DNA of 32,622 nt, taken from assembly GCA_029098125.1 (NCBI GenBank), contig JAQXNS010000121.1:1-32622 (forward strand), written 5' to 3'. Under the pieces are notes generated by a model that was given only the letters and a program-made list of their open reading frames with translations, did no database searches and was not told where the DNA came from. The first letter of the stretch is position 1; each line of letters opens with the position of its first letter. This document shows, piece after piece, positions 17,587 through 22,868 of the stretch. The stretch comes from a bacterium (lineage in GTDB: Bacteria; Bacillota_I; Bacilli_A; RFN20; CAG-826). Both the position numbers and the translations under genes were made by a program.

Positions 17587-18882
17587 ATGGAATTAAATTA
17601 TAAAGATATGGATATGAAAAAAGCACCGCAAGTCCACGTTACACCGCTTTATGTGGTTGCAAATGTGTTGTCTAGAATCTTAGCTTTTACAAGTCGCATG
17701 GACATACATGTTGATGATGAAGTTAAAAAGTTAAAAGGACCTTATATCGTACTTGCTAATCATGCTTCATTTACAGATTTTATTGGACAAATTGTTGCTT
17801 TTAAAAATAGAAAACTTTGCCGGGTTGTTTCAATTGAAGAGTTTTACAATATTGGTGAGTGGGTTATGAGAACTTTAGGGTGCTATCCAAAAAGAAAATT
17901 CGTACCTGATATAACAAATGTTAGGCATATGCTTAATATTATTAAAAAAGGAAAAATTCTTTGCATTTATCCTGAAGTCAGATTTTCACTTGCTGGTATC
18001 AATGAGAGATTAGATAAAGCTTTAGGAAAGTTAGTAAAAATGACTGGAGTCCCTTTAGTTTTTCAAAAGAATTATGGAAATTTTATTCAATCTCCTCAAT
18101 GGTGTAAACATCCAAAAAGAAAGACAAAACTTATTTCTGAAGTCAAACTTTTAGCATCAAAGGAAGATGTTGAGAGAATGAGTGCCGATGAAATTCAAAA
18201 ATTAATCGAAGAAAACTTTGATTACAATGATTATGAATTTCAAAAAAACGAAAAATTCAAGGTTACTTCTAAAGATAGAATGACAAATTCGCACAAGATT
18301 TTATATAAATGTCCACATTGTGGAAAAGAATACTCAACAATTGGTGAAGGTACAAAGATTACTTGCACGAATTGCCATGCAACTTATGAAATGGATGAAT
18401 ATGGTGAACTTCACAATTTAAATGGTGAAACCATTTTTAAATCTATTCCTGAATGGTATTTATGGGAAAAAGAAGAAGTAATTAAAGAAGTAAAAGAAGG
18501 AAAATATCATTTTGAAGATGATGTTATTTTAAAAAGATTATTTAAACCATCGGTTGGATATATTCCAATTGGAAAAATGAGATTTGTCCATGATTATAAA
18601 GGAATGCATTTAAGAGGGAATTATAGTGATGGAACGCCATTTGCTTTTGATCGCCCTGTTGAATTATCTAGAAGCGTCCATATTGAATACAATATTAAAG
18701 ATAAAAAAGATAAGAAAAATGTTGGTCCGGCAATTGATTTTGCTTCACCAACAGAAACCTATTTTGGTTGGTTACAAACGCAAAAACTTGCTCTAACAAA
18801 AATTCATTTTGCTACAGAAGCACTTTATGATGAATTTATGGAAAAAAGAGCAGAATCTTCCTCATTAAATAAAGCAAATTAG
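17587..18882 (+). CDS. PlsC-like acyltransferase with C-terminal zinc ribbon
   Basis: I place the start at 17587 (431 residues), not 17536, because GAGGGA precedes it and the -10 box overlaps the upstream ATG. Residues about 30-200 are a glycerol-phosphate-acyltransferase-type domain with NHASFTD (the HX4D motif, His59 and Asp64) and YPEVRFS (129-134), a variant of the EGTRS motif. These enzymes use acyl donors to acylate lysophosphatidate or related lipids at the membrane. The C-terminal half is unusual: a four-Cys zinc ribbon (CPHCGKEY, CTNCHATY; Cys242, 245, 260, 263) and about 170 further residues with no family I recognise. It is monocistronic, and its last 75 bases are duplicated at 19376-19449. 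The acyl acceptor is unknown. Confidence 0.83.
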   Translation: MELNYKDMDMKKAPQVHVTPLYVVANVLSRILAFTSRMDIHVDDEVKKLKGPYIVLANHASFTDFIGQIVAFKNRKLCRVVSIEEFYNIGEWVMRTLGCYPKRKFVPDITNVRHMLNIIKKGKILCIYPEVRFSLAGINERLDKALGKLVKMTGVPLVFQKNYGNFIQSPQWCKHPKRKTKLISEVKLLASKEDVERMSADEIQKLIEENFDYNDYEFQKNEKFKVTSKDRMTNSHKILYKCPHCGKEYSTIGEGTKITCTNCHATYEMDEYGELHNLNGETIFKSIPEWYLWEKEEVIKEVKEGKYHFEDDVILKRLFKPSVGYIPIGKMRFVHDYKGMHLRGNYSDGTPFAFDRPVELSRSVHIEYNIKDKKDKKNVGPAIDFASPTETYFGWLQTQKLALTKIHFATEALYDEFMEKRAESSSLNKAN

Positions 18883-18898
18883 TATATTTTACATTTAA
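18824..18898 (+). repeat. Duplicated 3' end of the acyltransferase gene, copy A
   Basis: The last codons, the stop and the next 16 bases of the acyltransferase gene are repeated at 19376-19449 with about 85% identity and a one-base indel. Copy A is the functional one because it is in frame with the full gene. The pair indicates an old tandem duplication whose second copy has mostly decayed. Confidence 0.85.
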
Positions 18899-18941
18899 CT
18901 ACCTGTCTTTAGGATTCATCCTCCTAAATGGGTAGTTAAAT
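18893..18941 (+). terminator. Long two-part hairpin after the acyltransferase gene
   Basis: ATTTAACTACC pairs with GGTAGTTAAAT (11 bp), and inside the loop TTTAGGA pairs with TCCTAAA (7 bp) around TTCATCC. It begins ten bases after the stop codon, so it is placed as a terminator. The following sequence (CTTATTAG) is only weakly U-rich, so an RNA element or mobile-element end is a real alternative. Confidence 0.5.
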
Positions 18942-19284
18942 CTTATTAGTTTGCCAGCATTTAAGTAGTTTCGCTTTAGGGTGAAAGTAAAAAAAGAAAC
19001 GTGTTAGGAAACATATTTCAGGCACTTGTTGCACTAAAACCTTATTTAATCGAGACAAGGATATTGTGTTTTTAACATATCCATTAATGAAATACCAAAT
19101 TATTATTTATAGTTAAAAATATAATATTCTCCTAATTAATTGACTAATCTCCTAAAATTGATGTGAAAATAGGAGAATAAATAACAGATGTTTCTAAATT
19201 TTGTGCTTGAAATTAAAGCTTCAAAATTGTATTTGGTTATAGTATTTTGGAAATAATTACTAAAAATGAATGGAATGAGTTGTA
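18942..19284. other. Gene-free stretch with inverted repeats
   Basis: I find no convincing ORF here. TATTCTCCTA (19125-19134) is the exact complement of TAGGAGAATA (19170-19179), and a third related TCTCCTAA lies between them at 19148. Upstream, GTTTCGCTTTAGGGTGAAAG and nearby GTTTC/GAAAC words suggest further weak pairing. Together with the duplicated acyltransferase tail this looks like decayed inserted DNA or an unrecognised RNA. Confidence 0.45.
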
Positions 19285-19449
19285 ATGAAAAATGGAATAT
19301 TACCTATTATATTTGCATTATTTGTAGCTTGTTTCTATGCTAAAGATTATAGTAATTCAACTATAATGGCTGGATTTTATGATGAATTTATGAAAAAAAG
19401 AGAAGAATATTCCTCATCAAAAAAGCATATTAGTATATTTTACATTTAA
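19285..19449 (+). pseudogene. 54-codon chimeric ORF ending in duplicated acyltransferase tail
   Basis: This ORF is too short for the ORF track. It starts MKNGILPIIFALFVACFYAKDY, which looks like a signal peptide or membrane segment (first 20 residues hydrophobic, then VAC). It then runs into FYDEFMKKREEYSSSKKH, clearly related to the acyltransferase ending LYDEFMEKRAESSSLNKAN. A one-base deletion shifts the frame past the ancestral stop, so it ends ISIFYI. The ribosome site is poor. The simplest reading is a remnant of a partial duplication. A newly formed small membrane peptide is possible. The end lies 31 bases before the peroxidase gene. Confidence 0.45.
19376..19449 (+). repeat. Duplicated 3' end of the acyltransferase gene, copy B
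   Basis: This is the decayed partner of 18824-18898. It starts TTTATGATGAATTTATG and ends TTAGTATATTTTACATTTAA, as in copy A. One base is missing in the middle. Sequences upstream of the two copies show no clear similarity, so the duplicated unit, as preserved, starts near the TTTATGATG. Confidence 0.85.
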
Positions 19450-19480
19450 AATATTCTAATATGATCTTGGAGGTAAAAAT

Positions 19481-19954
19481 ATGAACATTTACGATTTTAC
19501 TGTAAAAGATTATAAAGGAAATGATGTAAAACTTGATGCATATAAAGGAAAAGTCCTTTTAATTGTTAATACCGCAACAAAATGTGGTCATACAAAACAA
19601 TACGATGCACTTGAGAAATTTTATGAAGAACATAAAGATGAAGGATTTGTAATTTTAGATTTTCCTTGCAATCAATTTTTCAAACAAGCGCCAGGAACTG
19701 AAGAGGAAATTCATAATTTCTGTGTTATGAAATTCAATGTCGCTTTTCCACAATTTAAAAAAGTTGACGTTAATGGTGAAAATGCTGAACCATTATTTAC
19801 TTTCTTAAAAAATGAATGCCCAGTTAACCAAGGTAAAAGAATTAAATGGAATTTTAATAAATTTTTAGTTGATAGAGATGGAAATATTGTGAATAGATTT
19901 GAACCAGCTGAAACAATTTCATCTTTTGAAGACAAAATTATTGAGCTACTTTAG
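19481..19954 (+). CDS. Glutathione peroxidase family thiol peroxidase
   Basis: The 157-residue protein has the normal length of bacterial Gpx-like enzymes and their thioredoxin fold. The peroxidatic Cys35 sits in NTATKCGHT. The rest of the catalytic set is present: Gln65 in FPCNQF, and Trp123 and Asn124 in KWNFNKF. Cys81 in NFCVMKF is at the position of the resolving Cys in thioredoxin-dependent members, and Cys63 is the FPCNQF Cys. It reduces organic and hydrogen peroxide in the cytoplasm, probably with thioredoxin and not glutathione. GGAGG at 19469-19473 fixes the start. Its 3' end overlaps the convergent NUDIX gene by 17 bases, and its terminator lies inside that gene. Confidence 0.95.
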   Translation: MNIYDFTVKDYKGNDVKLDAYKGKVLLIVNTATKCGHTKQYDALEKFYEEHKDEGFVILDFPCNQFFKQAPGTEEEIHNFCVMKFNVAFPQFKKVDVNGENAEPLFTFLKNECPVNQGKRIKWNFNKFLVDRDGNIVNRFEPAETISSFEDKIIELL

Positions 19955-20462
19955 CTTTTAACTCTTTCTCTATTTCTTTTAAGATCAATATCTCTTTTCT
20001 AGCAACAAGAAAAGAGATATTTTTATTATCTAAATATTTTGAATATTCATTAATTAATTCATCAATTGGTAGAAAACGAACTCCCTTAATATCTTGATCG
20101 CCTAAAGAGACGAAGTGTTTTCCAACATATTCACCTTTTTTAAGCAAATAATAATATTGAATATTTTTGCGATTAATTAAGTTGTAATAATCAGTGACAA
20201 CACCAATTTTTTTGATGATCGAAACTTTATAACCTGTTTCTTCTTCGATCTCTCTGATTATAGCTTGGTCTTCGTTTTCACCTTCATCAATTCCTCCGCC
20301 AGAACTTTCTATGTAAGATAATTTCCCAAAAATATCATCTCTAGAAACGGATAAAATTGATAATCTATTTTCTTCATCAAGTATAAAACCACGAGAAATA
20401 TATCTTATATTATCGATTCCATTAAAAGGATAGATTTCATCTTTAAATTCAATTTCTAACAT
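19938..20462 (-). CDS. NUDIX hydrolase
   Basis: The 174-residue protein has a complete Nudix box, GGIDEGENEDQAIIREIEEE followed by TGY, which fits GX5EX7REUXEEXGU exactly and gives the metal-binding glutamates. These enzymes cleave nucleoside diphosphate derivatives, often damaged nucleotides or nucleotide sugars. The substrate here is not predictable. The start at 20462 has no ribosome site but lies six bases after a good extended -10, so the mRNA is probably leaderless. It is the only confident minus-strand gene in the window and converges on the peroxidase gene with a 17-base overlap. Confidence 0.93.
   Translation of the reverse strand: MLEIEFKDEIYPFNGIDNIRYISRGFILDEENRLSILSVSRDDIFGKLSYIESSGGGIDEGENEDQAIIREIEEETGYKVSIIKKIGVVTDYYNLINRKNIQYYYLLKKGEYVGKHFVSLGDQDIKGVRFLPIDELINEYSKYLDNKNISFLVARKEILILKEIEKELKAKVAQ
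19987..20024 (+). terminator. Intrinsic terminator of the peroxidase gene inside the NUDIX ORF
   Basis: AATATCTCTTTTCT and AGAAAAGAGATATT form a perfect 14-bp stem with a seven-base loop (AGCAACA), followed by TTTATTAT. In the plus direction this is a good intrinsic terminator 33 bases after the peroxidase stop. On the minus strand the same bases encode part of the NUDIX C-terminus (NISFLVARKEI). Confidence 0.8.
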
Positions 20463-20468
20463 GCAAAA

Positions 20469-20497
20469 ATTCTAGCAAATTAAAATAACTATGTGAA
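20469..20497 (-). promoter_or_regulatory. Promoter of the NUDIX gene, leaderless start
   Basis: On the minus strand, TTCACA (20497-20492), a 17-base spacer and TGC-TAGAAT (20477-20469 region, -10 at 20474-20469) make a good promoter. Only TTTTTGC, of which six bases follow the -10, separates it from the ATG, so transcription should begin on or next to the start codon. Confidence 0.7.
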
Positions 20498-20518
20498 TTA
20501 AAAAATTAATTTTTACAG

Positions 20519-20544
20519 AAATAGTGGAGTTCTGCAGGGTTTTT
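20519..20544 (+). repeat. Interspersed repeat, copy 2
   Basis: This copy is identical over 26 bases to 17407-17432. It is followed by AAGAAATTTTTACAA, which resembles the continuation of copies 1 and 3. It lies between the divergent NUDIX and epimerase promoters, in the 181-base gap 20463-20643. Confidence 0.85.
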
Positions 20545-20596
20545 AAGAAATTTTTACAAAAAAGAGGTACATAAAATCTAGTTTATCAATATTTAT

Positions 20597-20625
20597 TTGA
20601 TTATCTTTTTTATAAAAAATAGAAT
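20597..20625 (+). promoter_or_regulatory. Promoter of the epimerase gene
   Basis: TTGATT, a 17-base spacer and TAGAAT form a standard vegetative promoter. AGGAG follows at about 20632-20636, before the ATG at 20644. Confidence 0.7.
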
Positions 20626-20643
20626 ATTAATAGGAGTTTAAAA

Positions 20644-21642
20644 ATGGAAGAAACAATCTATATAATTACCGGTATAACAGGCTATGTTGGAAATGTTTTT
20701 GCTAAAACCTTAATGGATAAAGGTTTAAATGTTGTTGGTTTAGCTAGGGATGAAAATAAGGTTAATCGAGTATTTAAGGATAAAAAACCAACTATTATTT
20801 ATGGTGATATTAAAAATATTGATGATATAGAAAAACTCTTTATTGACGATACTAAAGAATATGTGATTATTCATACAGTCGCTTACGTAACAATTGGTGA
20901 AGGCGATAAAAAAGAACTTTTTGATGTCACAGTTGGTGGAACTAAAAACATGTTAGATGCTTCTTTAAGTCATAAAGTTAAAAAGTTTTTGCACATTTCT
21001 TCAACTGAAGCGATTCCACATGGAATAAAACTAGATAAAGATCTAAAAAATTACAATCCAAGTGTCACAAACAAAAAAGGATATAGTTTAGCTAAAGCTC
21101 AAGCCGATGAAATAGTACTAAAATATGTTAAAAATCATAATTTAGATGCTTCTTTAATTATGCTTGCTGGAGTTTTAGGACCAGGTGATTATTCAAATAC
21201 TCACATGTCGCAAGTAATGCTAGATTATTTAGATGGAAATCTACCTGCTTCGATAGATGGAGGATATAATGACTTTGATATACGTGATGTTTGTGATGTT
21301 TTAATGAATATAATTAATAAGGCTAGAAAAGGTGAATGTTATTTATTTGCTAATAAACCTGATAAGATTAATGAAATTTTAGAAGTTCTAAGTCAAAAAT
21401 ATAATAAAAAAATGCCAGCTACTTTGCCAATCTGGGTTGCATACCTTGGTTTACCATTTTTGTTTGTATGGTCAAAAATAACAAGAACTAGACCTTTATA
21501 TACTCGTGCAGCTCTTGCATCATTACAAGAGGATGTTGATTTTCCACTATCTAAAGTAGAGGAAGAATTCTCTTATAAACCAAGACCACTCAAAGAAACT
21601 GTTCTTGATCATATCGAATTCTTATTATCGTTAAGAAAATAG
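20644..21642 (+). CDS. NAD(P)-dependent epimerase/reductase (extended SDR)
   Basis: The 332-residue protein has the extended short-chain dehydrogenase layout. The Rossmann motif TGITGYVG is at about residues 10-17, the active-site Ser is in HISSTEA, and the catalytic pair is in GYSLAKAQAD (YxxxK). LGPGDYSNTHMSQ lies where the substrate loop is expected. It resembles dihydroflavonol-4-reductase and nucleoside-diphosphate-sugar epimerase relatives and should oxidise or reduce a hydroxyl/keto group in the cytoplasm. A hydrophobic stretch (PIWVAYLGLPFLFVW, about 260-275) may touch the membrane, which is unusual. It has its own promoter, a clear ribosome site and its own terminator, so it is a single-gene unit. 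Substrate is unknown. Confidence 0.9.
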   Translation: MEETIYIITGITGYVGNVFAKTLMDKGLNVVGLARDENKVNRVFKDKKPTIIYGDIKNIDDIEKLFIDDTKEYVIIHTVAYVTIGEGDKKELFDVTVGGTKNMLDASLSHKVKKFLHISSTEAIPHGIKLDKDLKNYNPSVTNKKGYSLAKAQADEIVLKYVKNHNLDASLIMLAGVLGPGDYSNTHMSQVMLDYLDGNLPASIDGGYNDFDIRDVCDVLMNIINKARKGECYLFANKPDKINEILEVLSQKYNKKMPATLPIWVAYLGLPFLFVWSKITRTRPLYTRAALASLQEDVDFPLSKVEEEFSYKPRPLKETVLDHIEFLLSLRK

Positions 21643-21685
21643 AAAATTTTTTACCTCATTTGGTTTTTCGATAAATAAAACCAAT

Positions 21686-21734
21686 AAATTGCTTCAAAAT
21701 ATGTGGAAAACTACATAATTTGAAGCAATTTTTT
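21686..21734 (+). terminator. Strong intrinsic terminator after the epimerase gene
   Basis: AAATTGCTTCAAA pairs with TTTGAAGCAATTT (13 bp). After one A-A mismatch the stem continues for seven more pairs (TATGTGG with CTACATA, one G-U) to an AAAA loop. A run of T residues follows. The total of 20 pairs is unusually long for a terminator. Confidence 0.9.
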
Positions 21735-21871
21735 AATATTTTTGTGAATATCTCATAATATTTTCTGGTTTTTACAATGAACAAATATTGTATCAATTTA
21801 CTTATTTGGTAAGAGAATATTTAAAAGCCCATTAAAGCAAGATTAAAACTAATTTTTGATTAAGATTTCTT

Positions 21872-21901
21872 TTGTATTTACCTTGTTTTTATGGCTAAAA
21901 T
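21872..21901 (+). promoter_or_regulatory. Promoter of the DUF3800 RNA cassette
   Basis: TTGTAT, an 18-base spacer and TAAAAT give a plausible promoter, predicting a transcript start near 21908. That is about 115 bases before the likely DUF3800 start. The 140 bases between the previous terminator and this promoter show nothing further. Confidence 0.55.
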
Positions 21902-21907
21902 ATTGGT

Positions 21908-22006
21908 GCAGGTAAATAGTACGCTGTATACACATGCAATCGAATTAACGTTTAAGCGATATGTAATATCGTCGACCATGTGGCCATCTTCGGATGGTTT
22001 TTCTTT
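21908..22006 (+). ncRNA. Structured RNA upstream of DUF3800
   Basis: The leader folds by inspection into a compact shape. CACATG (21931-21936) pairs with CATGTG (21977-21982), and TCGA (21940-21943) with TCGA (21972-21975). These enclose two hairpins: weak TTAA-CGT-TTAA (21945-21955) and strong CGATAT-GTA-ATATCG (21957-21971). A terminator hairpin with a cUUCGg tetraloop follows. Several conserved RNA motif classes named for upstream association with DUF3800 genes were described in a 2017 comparative-genomics survey. This position and shape fit that idea, but I cannot say which class matches, if any. It could be a free small RNA ending at the terminator, a cis-regulator, or both. Confidence 0.65.
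21984..22006 (+). terminator. cUUCGg-tetraloop terminator between RNA and DUF3800
   Basis: CCATC-TTCG-GATGG followed by TTTTTCTTT is a classic intrinsic terminator, with two more G-U pairs possible at the base. The AAGGAG ribosome site starts only two bases later, so DUF3800 can be made only by read-through or regulated antitermination from this promoter. Confidence 0.85.
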
Positions 22007-22013
22007 ATAAGGA

Positions 22014-22730
22014 GTGTATTTTATCAATATTTTTATCTATTCAGATGAATCAGGTGTTTTTGATAAAATACACAACGATTATTTTGTTTTTGGTGGTTTA
22101 ATTTGCATTGGTAAAGAATCGAAAGATATTATGAGCAGAAAATATTCTCATGCTGAAAATGTTGTTCGAGAAACTGTTCGTAACAAGAATCAAGAAATCA
22201 AAGCCTCAACTATTTCAAATAAGAATAAGGGTAAGTTGTTTAGATCTTTAAATGAATGTCACAAATTTGGAGTAATTATTAAAGAAAAACAAATTTTAGA
22301 ATCAATTTATGGTGATAAGAAGAGCAAACAAAGATATCTTGATTTTGCTTACAAAATCGCTGTAAAAAAAGCATTGGAAAATTTAATAAAAAACAAAATT
22401 ATTGTTCCTGATGATGTTGAAAATATTTATTTTTATGTCGATGAACACGCAACAGCAACGAATGGACTTTATGAATTAAACCAATGCCTCGAACAGGAAT
22501 TAATTTTTGGTACTTTCAATTTTAATTACGATGCATATTATCCCCCTTTATTTCCAAAAGCAAAATCTGTTGTGGTTCAATTTTGTAATTCAAGCAAAAC
22601 CTTGTTAGTTAGAGCGGCAGACATTATTGCGAATAGACTTTATAATTTGATGATTAGAGATATGAAATCATCAATCGAGACTATTTCTAATATGTATATT
22701 CTTGAACTTCCGCCTTCACATCTTTGCTAA
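22014..22730 (+). CDS. DUF3800 family protein (possible nuclease), start codon altered
   Basis: The frame shows the DUF3800 signature IYSDESG near its N-terminus and the conserved late VRAADIIANRLYN, with acidic residues (YVDEHA) between. The family is often regarded as RNase H-like or nuclease-like, but its biochemical role is not established. The listed start (GTG, 22014) is the only usual start codon but overlaps the AAGGAG at 22009-22014. Eight bases after GGAG stands ATC (22023) where relatives would have ATG, giving xNIFIYSDESG. The gene may therefore use AUC inefficiently or be silenced. The rest of the frame (about 236 codons) is intact, which argues against long decay. A structured RNA and terminator precede it and a repeat follows eight bases after its stop. 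Confidence 0.8.
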   Translation: MYFINIFIYSDESGVFDKIHNDYFVFGGLICIGKESKDIMSRKYSHAENVVRETVRNKNQEIKASTISNKNKGKLFRSLNECHKFGVIIKEKQILESIYGDKKSKQRYLDFAYKIAVKKALENLIKNKIIVPDDVENIYFYVDEHATATNGLYELNQCLEQELIFGTFNFNYDAYYPPLFPKAKSVVVQFCNSSKTLLVRAADIIANRLYNLMIRDMKSSIETISNMYILELPPSHLC

Positions 22731-22737
22731 ATTTGTC

Positions 22738-22763
22738 AAAAACCCTGCAAAACTCAACTATTT
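22738..22763 (-). repeat. Interspersed repeat, copy 3 (inverted)
   Basis: The minus strand reads AAATAGTTGAGTTTTGCAGGGTTTTT, with two differences from copies 1 and 2. Its continuation (GACAAATTTAGCAAA) again resembles theirs and reaches back over the DUF3800 stop codon. It is inverted relative to the other two copies, so copies 2 and 3 bracket the epimerase-DUF3800 segment as terminal inverted repeats would. Confidence 0.8.
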
Positions 22764-22853
22764 TTCGAGAAATATATTAAAATTATATTTCTCTTTTCTT
22801 TATATAAAGTCTCATAATAAAAATAATTTTCTTTAAAAAGTTAACCAATTTAA

Positions 22854-22859
22854 TATAAT
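22854..22859 (+). promoter_or_regulatory. -10 box of the sensor kinase operon
   Basis: A perfect TATAAT ends nine bases before the kinase ATG, so the leader would be only a few bases. There is no ribosome site. A single GTTAACC, as in the tandem operator at 1119-1138, lies at 22840-22846 inside the spacer. This 7-mer also occurs by chance in coding DNA, so a regulatory link is weak. Confidence 0.5.
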
Positions 22860-22868
22860 TAAAAATAT

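Noticed and set aside
18883-19480. IS200/IS605-type element with guide RNA in the gene-free stretch
   Set aside because: The hairpins are suggestive, but there is no TnpA or TnpB fragment and no recognised end sequence.
19823-19829. GTTAACC inside the peroxidase gene as part of a shared operator set
   Set aside because: It is intragenic with no promoter nearby, and shows that the 7-mer arises by chance, which weakens the site before the kinase gene too.
22014-22730. DUF3800 as a plain pseudogene
   Set aside because: Only the start codon looks altered; about 236 codons are open with both signature motifs, and the RNA leader and terminator are well formed.
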